From NCBI RefSeq assembly GCF_003586285.1, contig NZ_QUBR01000002.1, forward strand, positions 310,001 to 374,000: DNA of 64,000 nt, in the 5' to 3' direction. The notes beneath the pieces were generated by a model. The model had not been told where the DNA came from. It made no database searches and saw nothing but the letters and a program-made list of their open reading frames with translations. Shown one piece after another: positions 15,667 to 23,524 of this stretch. Origin of the DNA: Aeromicrobium endophyticum. Its GTDB lineage: Bacteria > Actinomycetota > Actinomycetes > Propionibacteriales > Nocardioidaceae. A program made the translations under genes and the position numbers. Within the stretch, counting starts at the first letter, position 1, and the number at the start of each line of letters is the position of its first letter.

Positions 15667-16491
15667 TCAGAGGTCGTAGTCGACGACCAGCGGTGCGTGG
15701 TCGGACCACCGCTCGGCCCAGCTCTCGGCACGGTCGACGACGGCCGTCGTGGCGGACGCCGCCAGCTCGGGGGTGGCCATCTGGTAGTCGATGCGCCAGC
15801 CGGTGTCGGTGTCGAAGGCCTGCCCGCGCATCGACCACCACGTGTAGGGGCCGGGCACGTCGCCGGCCAGGGCGCGGTGCACGTCGACCCAGCCGAGCTC
15901 GCCGAAGAACCGGTCGAAGTAGGCACGCTCCTCGGGCAGGAAGCCGGCCTTCTTCTGGTTGCCCTTCCAGTTCTTGATGTCGAGCTGCGTGTGGCCGACG
16001 TTGAGGTCGCCCGTGACGACGGCATGACGGCCCGTGGCGCGCAGCTCGGCGAGCCGGACGACCATCTGGTCGAGGAACCCGTACTTCTCGTCCTGGCGGG
16101 GCGTGCCGGCCTCGCCGGAGTGGACGTAGGCCGACACCGCGGTGAGGGTCGAGCCGTCGGGCAGGGGGATGTCGGACTCGATCCAGCGGCCGGCGTCGTC
16201 GAAGAAGTCGTCGCCGTTGCCGACGCGGTGGTCGACGGGTGCGGTGCGGCTGAGCACCGCGACCCCGGCGCGCCCCTTGGCGGCGGCCTCGGCGTGGACG
16301 ACGTGGTAGCCCGAGCCGTCGAGGATCTCGTGGACGATCGCATCGGGTGCTCGCACCTCTTGCAGCGTCACGACGTCGGCGCCGCGCGTGGCGAGCCACT
16401 CGCTGAGGCCGGAGGACTGGCCACGGGTCTTGTTGTGGGCGGCACGGATGCCGTTGACGTTGACGGTCGCGATTCTGAGCACGTGCTTCAC
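15667..16491 (-). CDS. xthA: exodeoxyribonuclease III
   Basis: A 274-aa AP endonuclease/3'-5' exonuclease of the EEP family for base-excision repair. Motifs: ATVNVNGIRAAH (metal-binding Asn), TLQEVRAPD (Glu), SAYVHSGE, VTGDLNVGHTQLD (DxN), RIDYQMATP and WSDHAPLVVDY (catalytic Asp-His). Length fits the family. Start at MKHVLRIATVNV; three residues precede the first strand. Followed directly by the permease remnant. Confidence 0.93.
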   Translation of the reverse strand: MKHVLRIATVNVNGIRAAHNKTRGQSSGLSEWLATRGADVVTLQEVRAPDAIVHEILDGSGYHVVHAEAAAKGRAGVAVLSRTAPVDHRVGNGDDFFDDAGRWIESDIPLPDGSTLTAVSAYVHSGEAGTPRQDEKYGFLDQMVVRLAELRATGRHAVVTGDLNVGHTQLDIKNWKGNQKKAGFLPEERAYFDRFFGELGWVDVHRALAGDVPGPYTWWSMRGQAFDTDTGWRIDYQMATPELAASATTAVVDRAESWAERWSDHAPLVVDYDL

Positions 16492-16512
16492 CCTAACCGG
16501 GCGGTGCGACGC

Positions 16513-16908
16513 TCAGGTGTTCGCGGCCAGCAGTGCCGTCGCGACCGCGAGCAGCGCCGGGAGCCCCTGGATCGAGGCGGCACGGGCGCGGTCGAGGCCG
16601 GTCGACAGCAGCACCAGGGCGGCCGCCAGCATGCTGCCGCACGCGAAGACGATGAGCGTCCAGCCGACGACGTCGCGGGTGTCGGACACGATCACGACCA
16701 CGATGCCGACGAGGGTGCCGACCGCGAGGAAGAGGTTGTAGAACCCCTGGTTGTACGCCAGCGGCGCCGTCGTCTCGGCGTCGGCCTGCGAGGCGACGCC
16801 GAACGTCTTCCAGGTCGCGGGCTGGGTCCAGCGCAGCGACTCGAGCACGAAGAAGAAGACGTGGAGCGCGCCGGCGAGGGCGGCCAGGACGAGGGCGACG
16901 GTGGTCAT
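16513..16908 (-). CDS. DUF1304 membrane protein
   Basis: A 131-aa integral membrane protein with four helices (about 3-22, 50-70, 78-98, 108-128). The DUF1304 pattern is seen in ALHVFFFVLESLRWTQP and LAYNQGFYNLFLAVG. Function unknown. It ends 21 nt before the exonuclease III start and may be cotranscribed with it. Confidence 0.85.
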   Translation of the reverse strand: MTTVALVLAALAGALHVFFFVLESLRWTQPATWKTFGVASQADAETTAPLAYNQGFYNLFLAVGTLVGIVVVIVSDTRDVVGWTLIVFACGSMLAAALVLLSTGLDRARAASIQGLPALLAVATALLAANT

Positions 16909-16990
16909 GAGCGGAGCCTAGCGTGTCGTACAGGGCGTCTCATACCACAGATGACGGGCACAAAAGGCTTGCGAACACGGGCCGGTCGGA

Positions 16991-17020
16991 TTGTTCAAGG
17001 GGCCTCGAGACCACTAGATT
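16991..17020 (+). promoter_or_regulatory. candidate promoter of the 17057 membrane gene
   Basis: TTGTTC (16991-16996) and TAGATT (17015-17020) are separated by 18 nt and lie 37 nt before the ATG. The same TAGATTCGT string occurs before the M6 protease gene. Confidence 0.4.
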
Positions 17021-17056
17021 CGTCACGTTCACACTCATCGTTGGGAGAAAAACGCT

Positions 17057-17557
17057 ATGGCCGTCGACTTCAAGTCAATTGGCAAGTTCGAACAGGGTGC
17101 GCTGATCGCTGGCGTCCTGGCCCTCATCCTTTCCTTCATCCCCAAGTACTACACCGCGTCGTACGACGGCCCGGGCGGGTTCGGCGTCTCCAGCGGCACC
17201 AGCGCCTGGACCAGCTACGCGACCTTCGGCGTGCTGCTGATCATCGCCGCGACCGCCGTCGTCGCGATCAAGGCCTTCGCTCGCGAGAACCTGCCCGACG
17301 GCGTGCCGTGGAACCTCGTCGCCGCCGCGCTGGCCGGGCTCGGCACGGTGCTGGTCATCCTGCGCGCCATCTTCGACAACGCGCCCGACTACCCCGGAAT
17401 CTCGGCCGGTCCCGGCTGGTCCGGCTACCTGCTGTTCGTGGCCGGCATCGCGCTGACCGTCTTCACGGTGCTGTCGTTCCGCGAGTCGGGCGAGAAGCTG
17501 CCGCAGGCCAACAAGAACAACGGTGGCACCACGCCGCCCGCGCCGCCGGCCGCCTGA
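17057..17557 (+). CDS. four-helix membrane protein of unknown function
   Basis: A 166-aa protein with predicted helices at about 13-30, 52-72, 88-108 and 122-142, and a Pro/Ala/Asn-rich hydrophilic tail. The loop after helix 1 is aromatic and Gly-rich (PKYYTASYDGPGGFGVSSG). No family recognised with certainty; it resembles small actinobacterial DUF5336-like membrane proteins. Monocistronic: its own promoter and a strong terminator. Confidence 0.75.
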   Translation: MAVDFKSIGKFEQGALIAGVLALILSFIPKYYTASYDGPGGFGVSSGTSAWTSYATFGVLLIIAATAVVAIKAFARENLPDGVPWNLVAAALAGLGTVLVILRAIFDNAPDYPGISAGPGWSGYLLFVAGIALTVFTVLSFRESGEKLPQANKNNGGTTPPAPPAA

Positions 17558-17587
17558 GCCACGGCACCACCTGCACGACCTGCACCA

Positions 17588-17617
17588 CGAAGGGCCCGGC
17601 CTCGGCCGGGCCCTTCG
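17588..17617 (+). terminator. strong terminator hairpin
   Basis: A 13-bp perfect stem (CGAAGGGCCCGGC with its complement) closed by a CTCG tetraloop, just after the 17057 gene and before the converging flavoprotein gene. Confidence 0.8.
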
Positions 17618-17642
17618 CCGTGTCCGGGGTCTGACGCCCAGG

Positions 17643-18905
17643 TCAGGACGTGAAGGGTGGTCGGTCGTCGAGGCGGACGGACTGGCGTCCGGCCCAGCGC
17701 CACAGCCGGGCCGTCAGGTCGCGGTCCTCGTCAGTGACGAGGTTGCCCATGACGCGCAGCGCGAAGGTCATGAGGGTGTGCGAGCGCATGCCGATGGGTC
17801 CGGCCGTCGGCAGCAGCCGGGGCACCGTGATCAGCCCTGCGAGGCGCCGGGCGATCGAGAAGGCCTCGCCGTAGCGGGTCGTGAGCAGGTGCGGCCACGC
17901 CTCGGCGAGGTCGGTGCGTGAGCTCATCAGCTCGGCGGCCTCGCGGCCGGTCTCCATGCCGTAGTCGATGCCCTCGCCGTTGAGCGGGTTGACACACCCG
18001 GCGGCGTCGCCGATGACGACCCAGTTGGGGCCGGCCACGCCCGACACCGCCCCGCCCATCGGCAGCAGCGCGCTGGTGGGGGCTCGCAGCTCGCCCGACA
18101 GGCCCCACTCGTCGCGGCGCAGGGTCTCGTAGTACTGCATGAGGGGGCGGATCTGCAGGTCGGCGGGACGCTTGGCGGTGGCCAGCGCGCCGACGCCGAG
18201 GTTCACCTCGCCGTTGCCGAGCGGGAAGATCCAGCCGTAGCCGGGCAGCAGCTCACCGTCGCCGCCGTCGGTCGCCGGACCGCGCAGCTCGAGGTGCGAC
18301 GAGATCCACGGGTCGTCGCTGCGGGTCGAGGCGACGTACGAGCGTCCGGCCACGCCGTAGGCGGTGTCGCGGTGCCACTCGCGACCCAGCACGCGACCCA
18401 GCGGTGAGCGGACGCCGTCGGCGACCACCAGCCGCTCGCACATCACGGTGTGAGGCGTGCGGTCGGCGGCCACGTGGAAGACGACACCGGTCACCCGGCC
18501 CGATGCGTCGCGCACGGCGTCGACGGCCCGGGCGCCCTCGAAGGGCACGGCCCCCGACTCGGTCGCCACGCGGAAGATGCGATCGTCCAGCTCGGTGCGA
18601 GGGACGGCCGAGCCGTGGTCGGGCAGCGTGCCGCCGGGCCAGGGGAGCAGCAGCTCCTGCCCGAAGCCCGCCGCGCGCAGCCCGCGATTGGTGCCGTGCC
18701 TGCGGACCCACTGGCCGAGACCCAGGCGGTCGAGCTCGGCGATGGCGCGAGGCGTCAGTCCGTCGCCGCACGTCTTGTCGCGCGGGAACGTCGCGGCGTC
18801 GGCGACGACCGTGTCCATCCCGAGCATGGTGGTCCAGGCGGCAGCGGCCGCCCCGGCTGGTCCGGCACCGACGACCAGGACGTCCGTGCGGGTGGGGAAG
18901 GGCAT
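17643..18905 (-). CDS. geranylgeranyl reductase-family flavoprotein
   Basis: A 420-aa FAD-dependent reductase. The N-terminal Rossmann motif VVGAGPAGAAAA (residues 11-22), the DKTCGDGLTPRA substrate/FAD motif near 43-54 and the second FAD motif NWVVIGDAAGCVNPLNGEGIDYGMETG near 285-310 are all visible. In actinobacteria such enzymes saturate isoprenoid chains, for example the beta-isoprene unit of menaquinone (MenJ-like); the exact substrate is not proven here. Divergent from the transporter gene. Confidence 0.85.
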   Translation of the reverse strand: MPFPTRTDVLVVGAGPAGAAAAAWTTMLGMDTVVADAATFPRDKTCGDGLTPRAIAELDRLGLGQWVRRHGTNRGLRAAGFGQELLLPWPGGTLPDHGSAVPRTELDDRIFRVATESGAVPFEGARAVDAVRDASGRVTGVVFHVAADRTPHTVMCERLVVADGVRSPLGRVLGREWHRDTAYGVAGRSYVASTRSDDPWISSHLELRGPATDGGDGELLPGYGWIFPLGNGEVNLGVGALATAKRPADLQIRPLMQYYETLRRDEWGLSGELRAPTSALLPMGGAVSGVAGPNWVVIGDAAGCVNPLNGEGIDYGMETGREAAELMSSRTDLAEAWPHLLTTRYGEAFSIARRLAGLITVPRLLPTAGPIGMRSHTLMTFALRVMGNLVTDEDRDLTARLWRWAGRQSVRLDDRPPFTS

Positions 18906-18950
18906 GCTGCGATTCTCGCAGAGGAGCGGACGGATGGAAGGATGAGACCC

Positions 18951-19676
18951 ATGAGCTCAGCTGCCACGTCGGCGACGTCCGACCCCGAGATCCACTACGC
19001 CACGCGCGGCTCGTCCTACTACGACGTGCTGCTGGCGGTGTTCTGCGTCGTGCTGGTGGTGTCGAACATCGCGGCGACCAAGGGCACGCAGTTCTTCTCC
19101 GGCGACGTCTCGCTGGGTCCGGTGCAGATCCTGCCGGTGTTCTCCGACGGGGGAGCCGTGCTGTTCCCGCTGGCGTACATCATCGGCGACGTGATCGCCG
19201 AGGTGTACGGGCTGAAGGCCGCCCGCCGCGCCATCCTGGTCGGCTTCGGCACCGCGCTGATGGCCTTCGCGACCTTCCTGATCGTGATCCAGCTGCCCAG
19301 CGCCTCGTTCTACGAGAACCAGGAGGCGTTCGAGAGCGTCGTGTGGTCGGGCGTGCAGATCGTGGCGGCCTCGATGATCGCGTACGTCGTCGGCCAGTTC
19401 CTCAACTCGTACGTGCTGGTGCGCATGAAGGCGCGGTCGGCCGAGCCGGGTCTGTGGCGCCGTCTGGCCGGCTCGACCGGCGTCGGCGAGGCGGCCGACA
19501 CGTTCATCTTCTGCGCGATCGCAGCGTCGGCGATCGGCATCACGACCGGCGGCCAGTTCCTCAACTACTTCGTCGTGGGCTTCGTGTTCAAGTGCGCCGT
19601 CGAGCTGCTGGTGATGCCCGTGACGATGGTCGTCATCGGCATCCTCAAGCGCCGCGAGCCGTCCTACGCCGCCTGA
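18951..19676 (+). CDS. yhhQ: queuosine precursor transporter (YhhQ/QPTR family)
   Basis: A 241-aa integral membrane protein of the VUT_1 family with six helices. Family segments: SNIAATKGTQFF, AVLFPLAYIIGDVIAEVYGLKAARRAI, YVVGQFLNSYVLVRMK and the motif GEAADTFIFCAIA. It imports queuine or preQ bases for tRNA modification. The ATG at 18951 has GGAAGGA at suitable spacing; ATG 18942 in frame is an alternative. It faces the tgt gene, the enzyme that would use its substrate. Confidence 0.9.
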   Translation: MSSAATSATSDPEIHYATRGSSYYDVLLAVFCVVLVVSNIAATKGTQFFSGDVSLGPVQILPVFSDGGAVLFPLAYIIGDVIAEVYGLKAARRAILVGFGTALMAFATFLIVIQLPSASFYENQEAFESVVWSGVQIVAASMIAYVVGQFLNSYVLVRMKARSAEPGLWRRLAGSTGVGEAADTFIFCAIAASAIGITTGGQFLNYFVVGFVFKCAVELLVMPVTMVVIGILKRREPSYAA

Positions 19677-19687
19677 GGGGCGCGAGC

Positions 19688-19747
19688 GATCCTGATCTCT
19701 CGCCCGGTTCCGTCGACGGGCGGCTGCGCCGCGTCGCGCTCCACCTG
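19688..19747. repeat. dispersed intergenic repeat, copy A
   Basis: This ~60-nt stretch in the gap between converging genes matches 46119-46177 at 49 of 60 aligned positions with one gap. Both copies contain GATCTCTC, a GGTTnCGTC core and end in GCGCCGCG or similar. Both sit between convergent genes. Confidence 0.6.
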
Positions 19748-19778
19748 GATTCGCGCCCGCTCGTTGCACTCGCTCGGC

Positions 19779-20993
19779 TCACCCATAGAACCGCGCCAGG
19801 AAATCGGTCTTGAAGTCGGCGAACGAGCCGGCCTCGATGTGCGCCCGCATGTCGTCGACGAGTCGCACCGTGAACCGCTCGTTGTGGATCGTGCACAGCG
19901 TCGCGGCGACGTACTCCTTGGTCTTGAACAGGTGGTGCAGGTACGCCTTGGAGTAGTGCGCGCAGGTGTAGCAGTCGCAGGCCGGATCGATCGGCCCGAA
20001 GTCGCGCCGTGAGGCGGCGACCAGCAGGTTGTAGCGCCCGGTCATGGCGTACACGCGGGACGACCGTGCGACCCGCGACGGTGAGACGCAGTCGAACGTG
20101 TCGCAGCCGTTCTCGACGGCGGTGAACAGGTCGTCGGGCTCGCTGATGCCGAGCAGGTGCCGCGGCTTGTCGACCTCGAGCTCCTCGCAGACCCAGCGCA
20201 CGATCGTGCCGAGGTTCTCCTTCTCGATCGCGCCGCCCACCCCGTAGCCGTCGAATCCGCCGCCGCCGACCGACAGGGCGGCGAGGTCGCGCGCGGCCTG
20301 GCGGCGCAGGTCCTCGTGCTGCGCACCCTGCACGACACCGAACAGGGCCTGCGCCGGCTTGTCGGCACGCTCGGCCGACAGACGGCGGTGCTCGACGAGG
20401 CAGCGCCGGGCCCACGCCTGGGTGCGCGCGAGCGACTCGACCTGGTAGCCGTAGGTGTTCATCAACGTCGTGAGCTCGTCGAAGGCGAACATGATGTCGG
20501 CGCCGAGCTGGTGCTGGATCTGCATCGACACCTCGGGCGTGAAGCGGTGCTTCGAGCCGTCGAGGTGCGACGTGAACGTCACGCCGTCGTCGTCGACCGT
20601 CGCCAGGCGGTTCTTGCCGTCGGCGATGACGTCGTCGGCCTCGACGCCCTTGGTGTCCATCGACAGCGTCTTCTGGAACCCGGCGCCGAGCGACAGCACC
20701 TGGAAGCCGCCGGAGTCGGTGAACGTCGGACCCGGCCAGTTCATGAACGACCCGAGACCGCCGGCCTCGTCGACGATGTCGGCGCCGGGCTGCAGGTACA
20801 GGTGGTAGGCGTTGGCCAGCAGCGCCTGCGCGCCGAGCTCGGACATCTGCTCGGGCAGCACCGCCTTGACGGTCGCGCGGGTGCCCACCGGGATGAAGGC
20901 CGGGGTGCTGATCTGGCCGTGAGGCGTCGTGATCGTGCCGGTGCGTCCGAGGGCGCCGGAAAGCTCGTGACCGAGAGTGAACATCCCGCCCAT
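19779..20993 (-). CDS. tgt: bacterial tRNA-guanine transglycosylase
   Basis: A 404-aa TIM-barrel enzyme that exchanges guanine-34 of GUN-anticodon tRNAs for a queuosine precursor. Visible: TDSGGFQVLSLG (substrate-binding Asp), GVVQGAQHEDLRR, SVGGGGFDGYGVGG, DTFDCVSPSRVAR (nucleophile Asp) and the zinc site CDCYTCAHYSKAYLHHLF with H in the following helix. Start MGGMFTLGHE; ATG 20984 is an alternative. No queCDEF biosynthesis genes lie nearby; with the adjacent transporter this suggests salvage. Confidence 0.94.
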   Translation of the reverse strand: MGGMFTLGHELSGALGRTGTITTPHGQISTPAFIPVGTRATVKAVLPEQMSELGAQALLANAYHLYLQPGADIVDEAGGLGSFMNWPGPTFTDSGGFQVLSLGAGFQKTLSMDTKGVEADDVIADGKNRLATVDDDGVTFTSHLDGSKHRFTPEVSMQIQHQLGADIMFAFDELTTLMNTYGYQVESLARTQAWARRCLVEHRRLSAERADKPAQALFGVVQGAQHEDLRRQAARDLAALSVGGGGFDGYGVGGAIEKENLGTIVRWVCEELEVDKPRHLLGISEPDDLFTAVENGCDTFDCVSPSRVARSSRVYAMTGRYNLLVAASRRDFGPIDPACDCYTCAHYSKAYLHHLFKTKEYVAATLCTIHNERFTVRLVDDMRAHIEAGSFADFKTDFLARFYG

Positions 20994-21013
20994 TAGATCA
21001 GGACGTCGTGCGG

Positions 21014-21634
21014 TCAGGACGTCGGCAGGCCCACGACGCGCACCGCCGCCGCCAGGGCGCCGACCGTCAGCACGACGAACACGACGTTCCAGACCGGCGC
21101 CGGCAGGATCGTGATGCGGGCCAGCACGTCGGCGTCGGTGGTGCGGGTGCGAGCCCGCCGGCGGTGCGACCACAGGTCGACGGTCGCCCGCGGGGCCGCG
21201 AGCAGCAGGAACCAGGCGAACGTCAGGGCGGCGACGTCCTGCGCCTCGGGAGAGGCACGCCAGATCAGCAGCCACACGGCGGCGCCGACCGCGACGACGA
21301 CCAGCAGCCCGAACCAGTTGCGGATGAACGCCAGCATCACGGCCATCGTGGCCAGCCCGGCGTACAGCGACCACGCGGTGCGGCCGTTCTCGACGAGGAC
21401 GACCGACACGAGCCCGAGCGCCGCGGGGGCGAGGTAGCCGGCCGCCGCCGTCGCGATCATCCCCGGCCCGCGGGGCTTGCCGCTCGAGACCGTCAGCCCG
21501 GACGTGTCGGTGTGCAGGCGGATGCCGTTGAGCCGTCGTCCCGTCAGCACCGCGACCGCGGCGTGACCGGCCTCGTGGACGAGCGTGACGAGGTGGCGGG
21601 TGATCGACCAGGCGGGCGGCAGGACGACGAGCAC
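21014..21634 (-). CDS. M50-like (peptidase M50B) membrane metalloprotein
   Basis: A membrane protein of at least 206 aa. The HEAGH zinc motif lies in the first hydrophobic segment (TLVHEAGHAAVAVLTGR), followed by 5-6 helices. The family is M50B-like, related to site-2 proteases. The GTG start used here cuts into helix 1; reading back in frame to a CTG at 21688 would add 18 residues (LPTTDSFDPTWAAAAAALVL, ending just before the GTG) and complete the helix. The true start may therefore be CTG. Its stop lies 20 nt from the tgt start. Confidence 0.75.
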   Translation of the reverse strand: MLVVLPPAWSITRHLVTLVHEAGHAAVAVLTGRRLNGIRLHTDTSGLTVSSGKPRGPGMIATAAAGYLAPAALGLVSVVLVENGRTAWSLYAGLATMAVMLAFIRNWFGLLVVVAVGAAVWLLIWRASPEAQDVAALTFAWFLLLAAPRATVDLWSHRRRARTRTTDADVLARITILPAPVWNVVFVVLTVGALAAAVRVVGLPTS

Positions 21635-21691
21635 GAGTGCTGCCGCCGCTGCCGCCCAGGTGGGGTCGAACGAGTCGGTCGTGGGCAGGGG

Positions 21692-22096
21692 TCAGCCGAC
21701 CTGTCGGTCGACCAGCTCGACGCGCGTGGCGTCGTGCGGCGAGGCGCCCATGGCCGCTGCGATGCGGTGGTGGACCGCACCCTCCTGGTGCCGGCTCTGA
21801 CGGTCGAGCGACAGCCCGAGCGCGGTCTGCGCCCACGCGCTGGTCGGCTCGATCTCGGCCAGGCGGCGGAACGCCTGCTCGGCCGGCACGAGCTGCGCAG
21901 CCGCGAAGTGCGCGCGTCCCAGCAGCTCCCAGGCGGCACCGTTGCCCGGCTCGGCGTCGACGACCTTGCGCAGCACGCGGACGGCGTCGCGCGGGTGGCG
22001 GTCGGCGACGAGCTCCTCGCCGGTGCGGAACGCGTCGAACACGTCCATCGAGTCGATCATGGCCTCGGAGATGGTCGGCATGAAACGGATGGTCAT
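21692..22096 (-). CDS. tetratricopeptide-repeat protein
   Basis: A 134-aa protein made of about three TPR units (RHPRDAVRVLRKVVDAEPGNGAAWELLGRAHF, LVPAEQAFRRLAEIEPTSAWAQTALGLSL, RHQEGAVHHRIAAAMG). Likely a protein-interaction scaffold in the cytoplasm. GAGGAGCG precedes the ATG. The partner is unknown; the downstream M50-like gene is in the same direction and almost contiguous. Confidence 0.85.
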   Translation of the reverse strand: MTIRFMPTISEAMIDSMDVFDAFRTGEELVADRHPRDAVRVLRKVVDAEPGNGAAWELLGRAHFAAAQLVPAEQAFRRLAEIEPTSAWAQTALGLSLDRQSRHQEGAVHHRIAAAMGASPHDATRVELVDRQVG

Positions 22097-22148
22097 GGTG
22101 CGCTCCTCTCGGGGGTGGTTGCCCGCCTCAACGTCCGCGCGGAGTGGA

Positions 22149-22853
22149 TCATTCCGCCGGTGCCGTGGGGGTGGAGCTGGGCGTCGGTGTCGGCGTGGGG
22201 GTCGCGGCGGTGGGCGCCTGCGTCGGAGCGGGCGTCGGTGTGGCAGCCGGCTCGGGTGTCGTCGCAACAGGTGCCGGGACGGTCGCGGACGGCTGCGTGG
22301 GGCGCGGCGTGACGGTGCCGCTCTCGGTCGATGTCGGCTTCGGATCGGGCTCGTCGTTGCTCGTCCCGCTCGAGCCGCCGAAGATCTTGCCGATGCGCGG
22401 GTTGTCGGAACGGTTGCCGTACGCGTCGCCCGTCACCGCCTCGTACGCACCCATCAGACCGACGGCGATGGCGAGCACCAGCACCGTCGTGGCCGTGATC
22501 GTCTTCCAGTGCAGGCGGCGGGGCTTCTCGTCCTCGACCACCTGGGCCCCGGTCACCGGCGAGCCGCCGACCTCCTCGGCCTGCTCGAAGGCCTCGGCGA
22601 TCTCGCCCTCGTCGACGGCCTTCTGCACGACGGTGCCGCCGGCGGTCTGCACGATCAGCGTCTTGCCCTTGTCGAGGGTGCGGCCGTAGAAGGCCGAGCT
22701 GATCGTGACCACCGAGCTGCCCAGGGCGGCTCCGATCAGGGTGCCCGCGACTCCGAGGCTCGAGGCGATCCAGGCGGCGGTCACCGCGGCGAGCGCGCTG
22801 ACGGCCACCTGCAGCCACGAGACCTCGGCGAGGAATCCAGGACGTCTCGACAT
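22149..22853 (-). CDS. membrane protein with Pro/Thr-rich extracytoplasmic tail
   Basis: A 234-aa protein. The N-terminal part has a glycine-rich hydrophobic hairpin (VSALAAVTAAWIASSLGVAGTLIGAALGSSVV), an acidic cytosolic middle and a third helix (TATTVLVLAIAVGLMGAYEAV) around residue 118-140. The last ~85 residues are low-complexity Thr/Pro/Ala. No family recognised. The tail probably spans the cell wall. Confidence 0.75.
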   Translation of the reverse strand: MSRRPGFLAEVSWLQVAVSALAAVTAAWIASSLGVAGTLIGAALGSSVVTISSAFYGRTLDKGKTLIVQTAGGTVVQKAVDEGEIAEAFEQAEEVGGSPVTGAQVVEDEKPRRLHWKTITATTVLVLAIAVGLMGAYEAVTGDAYGNRSDNPRIGKIFGGSSGTSNDEPDPKPTSTESGTVTPRPTQPSATVPAPVATTPEPAATPTPAPTQAPTAATPTPTPTPSSTPTAPAE

Positions 22854-22863
22854 GGCCTCCAGA

Positions 22864-23484
22864 CTAGGAGGTGACTCCGAATGTCTGCGTGGTGAGCACT
22901 TCGACCTCGTCGAGCCAGTCGGCGCGCTGCTCGGGCGTGGCGCTCGAGACGGGACGCAGGACGCGGCGGGTGACCTGGGGCCCGCCGAGGTACGGGGCCA
23001 CGCAACGGCCCCAGATTGACGCGAGCGGGTCGCCGTACAGCGTCGCCTCGCGCTCGTCGGTGGTGTCGGAGGTGTTGACCACGAACAGCTGCTTCACGGG
23101 AGCAAGCGGCTCGGGATGACCGGTCGCGTCGGCCAGGCGGTAGGCGACGCCCGGGACCACGACGCGGTTGATCCAGCCCGTGAGGATCGCCGGGGGCATG
23201 CCCCACCAGTTGGGGTGGACGACGACCAGTCCCTCGGCCTGGCGCAGCTCCTCGCGGTGCAGCGCGACCAGGGGGTCGTCCTCGCGGGCCAGCGTCGACT
23301 CGATCGTCGGGCCGCTGGTGTGCGACTCGAACGCCGGCATGATGGGGTCGAACAGCTCGGCGTAGAGGTCGTGCGACCGCACCTCGTGGCCCAGGTCGAG
23401 CAGCCGCTCGCCGATGCGCTCGGCGATGGCGTGGCAGTAGCTGTCGGCCCTGGGGTGGGCGAGCAGCAGCACGAGGTGGCTCAT
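22864..23484 (-). CDS. NAD(P)H oxidoreductase, flavodoxin-like (KefF/MdaB type)
   Basis: A 206-aa FMN- or FAD-binding quinone reductase. Typical segments: LLLAHPRADSYCHAIAER (phosphate binding), GLVVVHPNWWGMPPAILTGWINRVVVPGVAY and VKQLFVVNTSDT. Such enzymes make two-electron reductions of quinones and protect against electrophiles. It sits between a membrane protein gene and sbcC on the same strand. Confidence 0.85.
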   Translation of the reverse strand: MSHLVLLLAHPRADSYCHAIAERIGERLLDLGHEVRSHDLYAELFDPIMPAFESHTSGPTIESTLAREDDPLVALHREELRQAEGLVVVHPNWWGMPPAILTGWINRVVVPGVAYRLADATGHPEPLAPVKQLFVVNTSDTTDEREATLYGDPLASIWGRCVAPYLGGPQVTRRVLRPVSSATPEQRADWLDEVEVLTTQTFGVTS

Positions 23485-23524
23485 GGATCCATCGTGGCAG
23501 CAGCCGGTGCCAGGCGCTGGGCGT

